Notes under the pieces: generated by a model
Database searches by the model: none
What the model was told of the DNA's origin: nothing
The model's input: only the letters and a program-made list of their open reading frames with translations
From: Sphingomonas canadensis
GTDB lineage: Bacteria > Pseudomonadota > Alphaproteobacteria > Sphingomonadales > Sphingomonadaceae
Direction of reading: 5' to 3'
DNA length: 64,000 nucleotides
Assembly: GCF_026013525.1 (NCBI RefSeq)
Contig: NZ_JAPDRA010000003.1
Location: forward strand, 62,001 to 126,000
Translations under genes and position numbers: made by a program
Shown: positions 32,270-40,473 of the stretch, in pieces
Layout of the letters: each line of letters starts with the position of its first letter
How positions within the stretch are numbered: position 1 is the stretch's first letter

Positions 32270-32995
32270 TCAGCTCCGTGCGGGCGCCTTGCCCGGCTTC
32301 TTGCCCTTGGCGGGCGCAGGCTCCTCCGCGGGCACAGGCTCCGCCGCCGCTCCCGGCGCCGGCGGCGAACCGCGCAGCGCCTTCAGCTCGGCCACCAGCC
32401 CGCGCACGAAATCGGTGGTCACCTCGCCCTTGCCGCGGCCCTCGTCGCCGGCCAGCTCGAGGATCGGCGCCATCGCCCCGGCCAGCCGGTCCCAGCTGTC
32501 CAGCAGATCCTCGATCCGGCCGTGCCCGCGCTCGGACATCAGCGTCCGCACGCGATCCAGCTCGCCCGAAAGCTCCTGGATCAGGGCAGACTGGCGGGCG
32601 ATCTGATCGTTAAGCTCTGCCTGCCCTTCGCCCACCGCGCCCGGCTCGGGCGGCGCGATCGGTTCGGAACCCTCCACCAGCGAGTCGATCAGGCGCTGGA
32701 ACATCTCGGGGGAAAGCGGCGGCGGCGATCCGCGCTGATCTCCCTGGGCAGTCAGCTCGAAATCGCCCGCTTCGATATATGTGGAGAACGTACCCTGCAC
32801 CGCCTTGAGCGGTGCGAAACTGCCGTCCTCCTGGCCGATCTGGATGGTGAGCGCCGGATCGGACGCCAGCGCCAGCAGCCGCGCGCCGTCCAGCTCGCGG
32901 ATGTCGACCGGCACCGCCTCCGCCGTGGTGGGGAAAGAAATCCCCGCCCGGCGGAACGGCGCCAGCCGCGACTTGATGCGAAGCTGCCCGCGCAT
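32270..32995 (-). CDS. Head-region protein of the Mu gp35 / HI1506 type
   Basis: 241 residues. The N-terminal 55 residues (RRAGISFPTTAEAVPVDIREL...LLALASDPALTI) match the small gp35/HI1506-type domain found after the major head gene. The remainder is helical, acidic and ends in a Lys/Ala/Pro-rich tail (PAPAKGKKPGKAPA), apparently an extension peculiar to this phage group. Role unknown. Shares one base with the major head gene stop. Confidence 0.75.
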   Translation of the reverse strand: MRGQLRIKSRLAPFRRAGISFPTTAEAVPVDIRELDGARLLALASDPALTIQIGQEDGSFAPLKAVQGTFSTYIEAGDFELTAQGDQRGSPPPLSPEMFQRLIDSLVEGSEPIAPPEPGAVGEGQAELNDQIARQSALIQELSGELDRVRTLMSERGHGRIEDLLDSWDRLAGAMAPILELAGDEGRGKGEVTTDFVRGLVAELKALRGSPPAPGAAAEPVPAEEPAPAKGKKPGKAPARS

Positions 32996-33882
32996 TACGG
33001 CAGGCGCTTCGAGATGATCAGCTGCGCGTCATTGAACAGCGTGTTCGATGCGCCGCCGGTCAGGTTCTGCTTGAACAGCTCCTTGAACGCAGCCTCGTTG
33101 GAGGGGCCGGTCACGACGTGCGTCGGCCTGATCTCCAGCGGCTCGCCGTTCTCGTCGGGGATCTGGGACATGGTCAGCTTCACCGCGTTCCAGTTGGCGT
33201 CGGTCACCGCGTTGGTGCAGCGGTGCGCCATCTGCCAGAAGGAATAGCCGCTGCCCATCCGGCCATCGGCGCCGCCCAGGAACTCGCCCGTCTTGAAATA
33301 ATGGCTGTCCCGCGGATCGGTCACCATGTCGAACATGGGCTCCTTCTCGACCTGAAGGATGATCGGCTTCAGCTCCTGGCTGAGATCGAGCGCGTACCAG
33401 GGCTGGACGGCGCCGTTGCCGGTCTTGTTGGAGACCGATGCACCGTTCACCTCATGGTCGGTGTCGAAGAAGTACTGGCCGTCGAAACAGGTTCGCGTGG
33501 CGCCGTTCTTCAGCGCGTCGAACACCAGCCGGTTCTTCAGGTTGATCGCCTTGCGCCCGCCGTCGCGGACCTTGGTCGAATAGAGGCCCAGCTTGTCGCG
33601 CTCGATGTCCTTGCCCCGGATCGCGACGGTCAGCTCGTAATCCTCGTTCTCGACGATGTACGCGCGCTCCTTCAACTGGGTGATGTGGCGCTCGCCGATC
33701 CACTTGCGGAACTCGGGCCAGTCTTCCAGCCAGCCATAGGTCTCGGTAGCCGAATCCGACGGCAGCTCCATCGCGATCAGTTGATAGAGGCTGGGTTCCA
33801 GCTTCAGGCCGGCCTTGAAGTCGGTGCGGAGGCCGGTGCGAAGCCGCTCCAGCGCCTCCGCGATGATTACGCCACGTGCCAT
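32995..33882 (-). CDS. Major head subunit (Mu gp34 / T)
   Basis: 295 residues, matching Mu gpT (305). YGWLEDWPEFRKWIGERHITQL and YFFDTDHEVNGASVSN are highly conserved in Mu-like capsid proteins of the HK97 fold. It forms the icosahedral shell. It follows protease and decoration-like genes in the normal order. Confidence 0.95.
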   Translation of the reverse strand: MARGVIIAEALERLRTGLRTDFKAGLKLEPSLYQLIAMELPSDSATETYGWLEDWPEFRKWIGERHITQLKERAYIVENEDYELTVAIRGKDIERDKLGLYSTKVRDGGRKAINLKNRLVFDALKNGATRTCFDGQYFFDTDHEVNGASVSNKTGNGAVQPWYALDLSQELKPIILQVEKEPMFDMVTDPRDSHYFKTGEFLGGADGRMGSGYSFWQMAHRCTNAVTDANWNAVKLTMSQIPDENGEPLEIRPTHVVTGPSNEAAFKELFKQNLTGGASNTLFNDAQLIISKRLP

Positions 33883-33897
33883 GGGATTACCCCTTTC

Positions 33898-34707
33898 TCA
33901 GAAGCTGATTTCGACGAAGCCGCTCACGGCCCCGGCGGTGTTGAAGGCGGCGGCGGGAACCACCTGGATGCGCCCGCCCGCGGCGACGGCGCAGCTCGCG
34001 TCGCCGGCCGTCGGCGTATCGCTCACCACGGTGCCCTTGGTGGCGGCGTCCGCGATCGTGCAGGTCAGCCCCGCGACATCGGTGGTGCCCACCTTCACCG
34101 TCACGTCTCCGCCCGTGGTCACCGCCTTCTGGACGATCACGGTCAGGCCGGTGACCTCGCCCGATACCGGCGCGACCAGCTCGGCCGACGTTCCCGCCAG
34201 CGTGTCGGTCTCGTTGATGGCGAAGGGCAGGTAGAGCTTGCGGCGGCGCGTGGCGCCCGCCGGCTCGAACGCCACGAAGACGCCGCCGTCGGTGTCGATC
34301 GCCACGACGGTGCCCGCCACCGGGCGCGTGCCGTTGGACGAGGTGCGCGCCACCGTCTGATCGTCGACGGCGAAGCATTCGAAGCCGATGTCGGCGACGG
34401 TGATCTCGTCGGTGCTCGACGAATTGGCGAACTTCACCGGATCGGTGCCGATGTCGATCGTCGCGCCGCCGTCCGCGGCGGTGCCCGTCTTGGATTCCAG
34501 GAAATATCCGACGACGCGGCACTTCGCCACGTCCTGGGCCTTCAGCCCGTTGTCGCCGCCCTGGCCGGCACGCGCCGGCCGGGCATAGCCCGACGCCAGC
34601 ATGGCCATGCCGCCCTGGATACACACGGCGTCCGCCGCGATGCCGGCATTCATCAGGTTGCCGCCGGCCAGGCGGACAACCTTGCGTGCAGTCGAAAGCG
34701 CGGTCAT
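33898..34707 (-). CDS. Probable head protein at the Mu gp33 position
   Basis: 269 residues between protease and capsid. The N-terminus (TALSTARKVVRLAGGNLMNAG) is followed by two beta-rich parts, the second (FNTAGAVSGFVEISF at the end) reading like an all-beta decoration or fibre domain with repeated Thr/Val/Ala strands. It probably decorates the capsid; this is inferred from position and composition. It overlaps the protease stop by 4 bases. Confidence 0.6.
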   Translation of the reverse strand: MTALSTARKVVRLAGGNLMNAGIAADAVCIQGGMAMLASGYARPARAGQGGDNGLKAQDVAKCRVVGYFLESKTGTAADGGATIDIGTDPVKFANSSSTDEITVADIGFECFAVDDQTVARTSSNGTRPVAGTVVAIDTDGGVFVAFEPAGATRRRKLYLPFAINETDTLAGTSAELVAPVSGEVTGLTVIVQKAVTTGGDVTVKVGTTDVAGLTCTIADAATKGTVVSDTPTAGDASCAVAAGGRIQVVPAAAFNTAGAVSGFVEISF

Positions 34708-35246
34708 GCCAGCAGCTCCTTCTTCTCGGCCAGATATTCGGCCTCATTCCAGCCGTGCCGCGCGCAGGCCGCGATCTCCTCGGGGGTGAGCGCGATCTCG
34801 CCGCCGGCGGCGGGCTTGCCGCCCGCCAGCACCGATCCGGCCGCCACGACACGCGGCGCGGCTTCCAGCCACTTGCGGAAACCGGCCTCGTCGGCGCGGA
34901 AATAGTCGAGCGCCCAATCCTTCATGGCGGGCGTTACCTTGCCGATCTCGGGCGACATCGCCGCCGCGACCTCGCGCTCGGCACGCTCGCCGTTGAGCAC
35001 GCCGAGCTGCGCGGTCACGCTTTCGAATTGCGCGATCGGCACGAACTTGGCCGGATCAGGCTTGCCCGACGCCTTCAGCGTGGTCACCGCGGCGGCGACT
35101 TCCTCGGCGCCGGCCGTGGCGGCCAGGCCCGCGGCAACCGCGACCTGCGATGCGCCGGCCTTCAGATCCTCGATCGCCGCTGCGATCGCTTCGACGGACG
35201 CATCGGGCGCGAGCCCGAGCGCCGCCGCAATGGCGGTCAGGTCCAT
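34704..35246 (-). CDS. Nested scaffold protein (Mu Z-like), internal start
   Basis: An in-frame ATG at 35246 (MDLTAIAAALGLAPD) would give a 180-residue product equal to the scaffold half of the protease. Mu gene Z is nested in I in the same way. CCGGAG lies 11 bases upstream, a slightly long spacing. The protease half ends in an acidic linker (LSGEDQD) just before this Met. Predicted from layout only. Confidence 0.55.
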   Translation of the reverse strand: MDLTAIAAALGLAPDASVEAIAAAIEDLKAGASQVAVAAGLAATAGAEEVAAAVTTLKASGKPDPAKFVPIAQFESVTAQLGVLNGERAEREVAAAMSPEIGKVTPAMKDWALDYFRADEAGFRKWLEAAPRVVAAGSVLAGGKPAAGGEIALTPEEIAACARHGWNEAEYLAEKKELLA

Positions 35247-35801
35247 GTCTTGGTCTTCTCCGGAAAGGCCTGCGGCTATCGCAGGCAGATCGATGATTGC
35301 CCCGGTGCCGACCAGGGCGAAGTTCTTGATAAGCACCACGTCGCCGCCGTCTTTGGGCTTCTTGGCCAGGAACAGCGGCGAGATATAGCGATACTCCGAT
35401 GCCTCGATCGCGGCGGCGGCGGCGGGCGTCCAACGCACGTTGTTGGCCCAGATGCCGTCAGGCTCCGCGGTCAGGTCAGCCGCGCGTACCCACGCAGAAG
35501 CCGGCGCGCGCCCGCCGTCGCGGGCCGCCGGTTCCTGCATGCTGTGATTATAGTCGCCGGGCATATCGGCCTGGCCGAAAAACTGGCGGCACGCCGCGAC
35601 GATCGCCTGCGCGTGCGCCAGATCGCGGATGCGATAGGGGCCGCGGCCGTCGCGCATCGCGATCTCGCCCATCGGCAACAGCTTGATCCGGGTGGGCGCC
35701 TTGCCGTCGACCAGCTCGATCTCGCTCGACGCGGCCACGGCCTGCACCGTCCCGGCTGGGCGTGCGGCGGCGGCGATCAGGGCGAGCGGTGAATTGCGCA
35801 T
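34704..35801 (-). CDS. Prohead protease with C-terminal scaffold (Mu gp32 / I)
   Basis: 365 residues, matching Mu gpI (361). The protease half contains MPGDYNHSMQEP (likely catalytic His), the GRAPASAWV block and ASEYRYISPLFL (candidate Ser), as in Mu-type assembly proteases. The C-terminal half is an Ala-rich helical scaffold. It is the first gene after a candidate late promoter (palindrome at 35835-35852), as gene I is in Mu. Confidence 0.92.
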   Translation of the reverse strand: MRNSPLALIAAAARPAGTVQAVAASSEIELVDGKAPTRIKLLPMGEIAMRDGRGPYRIRDLAHAQAIVAACRQFFGQADMPGDYNHSMQEPAARDGGRAPASAWVRAADLTAEPDGIWANNVRWTPAAAAAIEASEYRYISPLFLAKKPKDGGDVVLIKNFALVGTGAIIDLPAIAAGLSGEDQDMDLTAIAAALGLAPDASVEAIAAAIEDLKAGASQVAVAAGLAATAGAEEVAAAVTTLKASGKPDPAKFVPIAQFESVTAQLGVLNGERAEREVAAAMSPEIGKVTPAMKDWALDYFRADEAGFRKWLEAAPRVVAAGSVLAGGKPAAGGEIALTPEEIAACARHGWNEAEYLAEKKELLA

Positions 35802-35855
35802 GCCGCCTTATGCGGCGGGAAAAACGGCGCACTAACCTGACATATGTCAGGTGGG
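35801..35855 (-). promoter_or_regulatory. Candidate late promoter PI with activator palindrome
   Basis: The 18-bp perfect palindrome ACCTGACATATGTCAGGT (35835-35852) sits in the 205-base gap before the protease gene. A second copy lies at 48081-48098; bases 35832-35855 and 48078-48101 are identical. A weak -10 (CATAAG) lies about 22 bases downstream with no -35, as for Mu promoters activated by C. The palindrome centre is about 42 bases from the expected start of transcription. Confidence 0.7.
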
Positions 35856-36006
35856 GATTGGCATCAGATCAGGGCGGGCAGGACCAGCTGCCGGGCAGCT
35901 TCAATCGTCGGGGATCTGGCCCTTGCGCGGGCCGAGCAGGATCGGACCATGGGCATCGGCATTGGAGAACCGCATGCCGTGCGGATCGTTACAGATGACG
36001 CGCGTC

Positions 36007-37707
36007 TCAATCGGCTGCCTCGTCTTGGGCAACCGCTTCGACCTGGAGATATCCGCGTTCTTCATTGTAGCCCGTTACCCGAAACACCGCATTGCGCGGG
36101 AAGATCACCTCATACTCCGCCGTTCCCTGCGAAGAAGTGTCGGTGACGTCGAGCGCGACAATACCACGCTTCGCCCGGATTTCCAAAGTGACGCGGGCGG
36201 GAGCGCTCTTTCCCCAGTTGTCCGCCACATGCGGCGATTTGGCGGTGCTCGTGAAGCCCGGGTCGGAAAAAACCCCTCCGGGGCGGGGATCGTGTGATTC
36301 CAGCCATTCGACGGCGGGGCCGGTCAAGGTGCGATAGAGCACCACTTCGGTGGCGATCCTGCCCTTCGCGATCGCACGGTCCAGCACCCGCGCTTCCCAG
36401 GCGGCGGCCTCCATGTCCGCTTCGTCGGCATCGTGATCGGGCAGATCCCGCGCATAGGCGTTGATCGCAAGGTATCCGCTGCCTGTATAGCTCGCGATCG
36501 CCTCCCGCTCGTCGCGGCTCAGCGCCGTGGTCAGCACGGTTACCGATGCGCTGCGGGTCTGCTCGATCGCGCCGCGCCCGGCCACCCAGCGCCAGACACC
36601 GCCGCCCACTTCGACAATCGTCGTCACGCCCAGTTGCGTGCGGGTGTATCTTCGCACCGGGATCTCCCGCCCGTCAGCCGCCTTGGCCCAGGCTTCGGTG
36701 ATCTTGTCCGGCTCGACGATCGCCTGCGCGATCCGGTCGATCGCCACGCCGCCGGCGGCGGGCAGGCGCGTCTCGCCGTTTTCGCCGATCCACCAGCCGC
36801 GGCCGATCGCCAGCGGATGCCCCTCCTTGTCCTGCCAGATCGCCTCGCCGCCGGGCGCCACGCCGAAATGCGCGGTGAAGCGATCGAACATCGCCTGCTG
36901 CGCCTTCGTCGGCGCGGGCGGCGCCTGGCGCGGGGGCTCGCCGCCGGTGCCATCCGGCCAGGGCCGCGGCGCCAGCCCGCGCAGATATTCCTTGCCGACA
37001 TTGTAGTTCCAGCCCTTGCCGATGCCCGCCTCGTTCACGCCGGTCTCGCCGGTGCGGCTGTTCGTCCAGGGCACGTCGCCGTTGCGCGCGGGCTCCGTGG
37101 TCACCGCCTTGTTCTGGCGGCGCAGCATGCCCGCCGATCGCTGCACGGCGGTGCATCGGCAGTTCCAGTCGCACGGCGGATAATGCGTGTCCCACCAGGG
37201 ATCGTCGACGGGCAGGATCGTGCCGTCCCATGCGTCATGCTCGGGCCGCACGCGCCCGTCCTCCATGCTCGAATATTCGAGGTAGGGCAGCGCTGCCTTG
37301 GTCCGCTGGATGCGCTCCCATTTCCCGGCGGCATAGGCGGTGCGCAGGTTGGTGTCGAAGATCGTGCGCAGCCGCCGGACGGAGCCGAGCTGGACCATCT
37401 CGGCCCGGCCCGTTCCCGGATCGATCATCCGCTTGCGCCCCCACCAGCCGCGCGCCTCCAGCTTGGGGCGCAGCGTGGAAACGAATTCGTCGAAGCCGAT
37501 GCCCTCGGCGATCGCGCGGTCCACCTGCTCGCGGATATCCTCCAGCAGGTCGCGCTGCATCGCCTTCGCGACGGTGAACGCGCGGGCATGCTCGCCCTGC
37601 CACACGTCCTGCCAGTTGAAGCCGATCCGGTAGCCCTTCTGGCGAAAGAACGCGACCGCCTCGGCCGGCGCCACGCCCGCACCGGGCAGCTCGTCAGGAC
37701 CGCTCAT
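36007..37707 (-). CDS. Mu gp30 (F) head morphogenesis protein fused to an ADP-ribosyltransferase domain
   Basis: 566 residues. The first about 290 are a Mu F/SPP1 gp7-type minor head protein (FRQKGYRIGFNWQDVWQGEH, SSMEDGRVRPEHDAWDG, HYPPCDWNCRCT). The C-terminal about 200 residues read as an R-S-ExE ADP-ribosyltransferase: YTGSGYLAINAYAR, Arg in VVLYRTLTG (about 456), GVFSDPGFTSTAKS (Ser-Thr-Ser, about 485), and EYE in GTAEYEVIFP (about 531). All three catalytic elements are present. It could be packaged and injected to modify a host protein. Start 37707 overlaps the previous stop as ATGA. Confidence 0.88.
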   Translation of the reverse strand: MSGPDELPGAGVAPAEAVAFFRQKGYRIGFNWQDVWQGEHARAFTVAKAMQRDLLEDIREQVDRAIAEGIGFDEFVSTLRPKLEARGWWGRKRMIDPGTGRAEMVQLGSVRRLRTIFDTNLRTAYAAGKWERIQRTKAALPYLEYSSMEDGRVRPEHDAWDGTILPVDDPWWDTHYPPCDWNCRCTAVQRSAGMLRRQNKAVTTEPARNGDVPWTNSRTGETGVNEAGIGKGWNYNVGKEYLRGLAPRPWPDGTGGEPPRQAPPAPTKAQQAMFDRFTAHFGVAPGGEAIWQDKEGHPLAIGRGWWIGENGETRLPAAGGVAIDRIAQAIVEPDKITEAWAKAADGREIPVRRYTRTQLGVTTIVEVGGGVWRWVAGRGAIEQTRSASVTVLTTALSRDEREAIASYTGSGYLAINAYARDLPDHDADEADMEAAAWEARVLDRAIAKGRIATEVVLYRTLTGPAVEWLESHDPRPGGVFSDPGFTSTAKSPHVADNWGKSAPARVTLEIRAKRGIVALDVTDTSSQGTAEYEVIFPRNAVFRVTGYNEERGYLQVEAVAQDEAAD

Positions 37708-38375
37708 GCGGCCAGCCTCATCTGCTCCAGCAGCTCGGCGCCCCACTGGTCGGCCATGGCGGCGGCGATGCCTGGGAAGAAACGCGAGCGCTCATGGCCC
37801 GACTTCCCCTGATGGAAATGGTAGTTGTAGCGCTTGCCGGCGCGCAGGCCCGATCGGCGGACGCAAAATCGCGGCGGAGGCAGCTTCACGATGTTCGTTG
37901 CCCGCAAGGGCTGAACGCCGCGCAGCCAAAGGCACACCTTCTTCTGGTGCTCGTCCCCGAACTGAAAAGGCTGCACGATCTGCGCGGGCGGCTCGTAGTT
38001 GACGATCCGCTCGCGAGCGTGGCGGTGCATCACTGGGTTTTCAATCGCGATGCGCTCGATCGGCGCGTTCCACAGGTCAGAAAACAATGCGGCCGCTTCA
38101 TCGAGATCGGCCCACACCTGAGCAAGTGTTTTTCCCTTTGGCGCGTGCGTCAGCCAACAGATGCCGCTGTTGCACAGCCGCGTGCAGGGCGGGTGCGCCA
38201 CGATCAGCAGGTCCCAGCCATCGTGCAGGATATCGCGCACGTCGCCGCGGATATGTCGGTTGCTGCCGCGCTCGTCGGGCAGAAGGTCGCACGACCAGGC
38301 GTCGAACCCCCGCGCCAGGAACGCCTCGCGCACAGTGCCCGAATATTCACAGCCGATCAGGATGCGCGGGGTCAT
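37704..38375 (-). CDS. Cytosine-methyltransferase-like phage DNA methylase
   Basis: 223 residues. ILIGCEYSGTVREAFLARGFDAWSCD is a SAM-binding Rossmann start of the C5-methyltransferase type; VAHPPCTRLCNSG holds the Pro-Pro-Cys nucleophile motif (PCT instead of PCQ); IAIENPVM replaces the ENV motif. It lacks an obvious large target-recognition domain, as in compact phage relatives. It probably methylates phage DNA against restriction. It sits unusually inside the head operon, coupled to gp30 and to a small HTH gene. Confidence 0.75.
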   Translation of the reverse strand: MTPRILIGCEYSGTVREAFLARGFDAWSCDLLPDERGSNRHIRGDVRDILHDGWDLLIVAHPPCTRLCNSGICWLTHAPKGKTLAQVWADLDEAAALFSDLWNAPIERIAIENPVMHRHARERIVNYEPPAQIVQPFQFGDEHQKKVCLWLRGVQPLRATNIVKLPPPRFCVRRSGLRAGKRYNYHFHQGKSGHERSRFFPGIAAAMADQWGAELLEQMRLAA

Positions 38376-38596
38376 GGCCGCCCCGCCATTTCCGGCGGCC
38401 AGGCATGTTTCCAGCTCTCGCCCGTCTTGATCCGGTGGATCGTCACGCCCGACACGCCATGCGCGCGCGCCAGCGCCGCCTGCGAGGGGCGCGGGCCGCC
38501 GGCCGGATCGGCAGCGAACAGCGCGCGGCGGATGGCGATCACCTGCCCGGCGGTCAGCCTGGCCGCCGGGCGCGCCTCACCGTGCTGCATCGCCAT
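38372..38596 (-). CDS. Small helix-turn-helix protein
   Basis: 74 residues. RPSQAALARAHGVSGVTIHRIKTGESW reads as a helix-turn-helix with a recognition helix typical of small phage-encoded DNA-binding proteins. It overlaps the methylase gene by 4 bases and follows the portal gene by 15 bases. It may serve packaging (terminase-like DNA recognition) or regulate the methylase; neither can be decided. Confidence 0.6.
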   Translation of the reverse strand: MAMQHGEARPAARLTAGQVIAIRRALFAADPAGGPRPSQAALARAHGVSGVTIHRIKTGESWKHAWPPEMAGRP

Positions 38597-38611
38597 GCCG
38601 CCGCGCTCCCG

Positions 38612-40321
38612 TCACTTGCCCGGCTCCTGCAACAGCCCGGCCAGGCGCGTGGCGAAGCTGCTGCGCGCCAGCAGCTCGGTGAACTGGTCCGCCGGCATCG
38701 CCGCCAGCGCATCGCCCGCGCGCATCGCCAGTATCTCGCGCACCTCCTCCAGGCTGGCGGCGCCGGAGATCAGCTCCTCCACCCCCGCGATCATCGCGTC
38801 GCCGAACCCGCCCGAGGCCGCGATCGCATCGTCCACCAGCCGGTCGATCGCGTCGGGCTCGCGCGGCGCGTCCTGGGCGGCGGCGGCGACGGCACCTGCG
38901 GGTCCGGCCGGATCAGCCCCGATTTTCGGTTTGAGAGGGTCTGAGAGGCGGCTTGCCGCGTTTTGCGGCGGAATGATGCCTCCGCCGCGCGGATCGCCAT
39001 TCTGGGGCTCCTGAGCGGCCCGGGGCGGAACCAGCAGCTCCTCGCCATCCTCCGGCGCCGGCACGCCGGTCACCTTGCGGAAATGGCCCATGCCCACCGG
39101 CACGCCATATTCCACGGCCTTGTCGATCGCCTTCAGCTCGCGGTCCATGTCCACCGCGTCGGGCTCGCCCACGCGGATGATCGGATAGCGCTTGCGGTGG
39201 CCGCGGTTGAACTGGACGATCCACTTGCCGATCGTGCTGGTCAGCGTGACCGACAGCAGCATCGCATCGAAATCGCGGATGTCCTTGCGCACCTCCCCGT
39301 GCAGGTCGGCCTGGCCGGTGCCCAGCCCGCCGGACTTGGCGTCGGCCGAGCTGGTCTGCCCCAGCACCAGCTTGCTGATCTCGTCGTTCACCCAGGCGAG
39401 GAAGCGCGAGAACATCTCCGGGTTGCTCGCGGCGCCGCCCGATTCGATGAACTCGATCAGCATCGACTGCGGGATCACGCATCCCGCGTCGCTGCCGATC
39501 TGCGCCACGGCCTGGGCCAGCTTGCGGATGTCCGCCTCGCTGGTGCCGTTCTGATATTTGCCGACGCGCAGCGGCAGCCCGTACACCTCAAGGAAGGTGA
39601 TCCAGTCCTTGATGGTGAAGTTCAGGAACAGATAATACCAGGCCGCCGCCCGCGCGATGCCGCCGCGGATCGGCAGGCCGGACTTCTCCTGCGCCTCGTG
39701 GACGATGAACTTGTAGGGCGGCAGCTCCTCCGCCATCATCGCCATGCCGCTCACGCCGCCCTTCAGCAGCAGGCGGCGGCCGGTTACCCGGTCATATTCG
39801 AAGAAGCGCGGGTCCGCCCATTGCAGGCTTTCGGGAAGCCAGGGCGTCTCCGCCAGGTTCCACATCACCTCGGTCGCGCTGAAGCCCTTGCCCAGCGCGT
39901 CCTGGATATGGACCAGCTCGGCCTGCATCGTCGGCCGCTTCAGCCAGTCGCGCAGCAACTGGGCGTCGGCTTCCTCTTCGGGGGTGTCGCCCGCCGCCTC
40001 CACCTCGATCGGCAACTGCGCCACGGCCAGCTTGCGCGTGCGCAGCACCGAACGATAGTGCGGCCACTTCTCCTCAAGCTGCTCGGCCAGCTCGTGCTGC
40101 GCGGTGGCGTCGCCGTCCTCCGCCTGGCGCAGGATGCGCGCCAGCCCGGCGGGATCGAGCCCCTCGGCCGGATGGCCGGTGACGATCGATCGCGTGCCGG
40201 TCATCACCGGCGCGGCGATCTCCTTGGTCAGGATCGGCGCGGCGGAACGCAGCGGACGGCCGGCGCTGTCGACCAGCACGGGCGGCGGCGGCGGGGCATA
40301 GGGATCGTAGGCGTCAGCCAC
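38612..40321 (-). CDS. Portal protein, DUF935 (Mu gp29 / H)
   Basis: 569 residues. SIVTGHPAEGLDPAGLARILRQAEDGD, HYRSVLRTRKLAV, YGLPLRVGKYQNGTSEADI and FNRGHRKRYPIIRVGEPD are strongly conserved in DUF935 portals. It forms the dodecameric channel for DNA entry. Overlaps the upstream small membrane-protein gene by 8 bases. The C-terminal tail is Ala/Gly-rich and variable. Confidence 0.94.
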   Translation of the reverse strand: MADAYDPYAPPPPPVLVDSAGRPLRSAAPILTKEIAAPVMTGTRSIVTGHPAEGLDPAGLARILRQAEDGDATAQHELAEQLEEKWPHYRSVLRTRKLAVAQLPIEVEAAGDTPEEEADAQLLRDWLKRPTMQAELVHIQDALGKGFSATEVMWNLAETPWLPESLQWADPRFFEYDRVTGRRLLLKGGVSGMAMMAEELPPYKFIVHEAQEKSGLPIRGGIARAAAWYYLFLNFTIKDWITFLEVYGLPLRVGKYQNGTSEADIRKLAQAVAQIGSDAGCVIPQSMLIEFIESGGAASNPEMFSRFLAWVNDEISKLVLGQTSSADAKSGGLGTGQADLHGEVRKDIRDFDAMLLSVTLTSTIGKWIVQFNRGHRKRYPIIRVGEPDAVDMDRELKAIDKAVEYGVPVGMGHFRKVTGVPAPEDGEELLVPPRAAQEPQNGDPRGGGIIPPQNAASRLSDPLKPKIGADPAGPAGAVAAAAQDAPREPDAIDRLVDDAIAASGGFGDAMIAGVEELISGAASLEEVREILAMRAGDALAAMPADQFTELLARSSFATRLAGLLQEPGK

Positions 40322-40445
40322 GGAGCAGGCTCACGATCAAGATTGCGAGAGTGACGCCGAACGCGAACCCACCATACAGATCGCGGAGCGTTCGACGTGC
40401 CAACTCGCGCCGGGTTGTGAGGATGGGGAGATCCCATTTGTTCAT
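40314..40445 (-). CDS. Small single-TM phage protein
   Basis: 43 residues: a charged N-terminus (TTRRELARRTLRDLYGG) then one membrane helix (FAFGVTLAILIVSLLRG). The start is supported by AAAGGAA upstream and the end overlaps the portal start by 8 bases. Position between terminase and portal is unusual for a holin; function unknown. Confidence 0.6.
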   Translation of the reverse strand: MNKWDLPILTTRRELARRTLRDLYGGFAFGVTLAILIVSLLRG

Positions 40446-40473
40446 CGAAGGGTTCCTTTTGGCCGGGTCCCAG

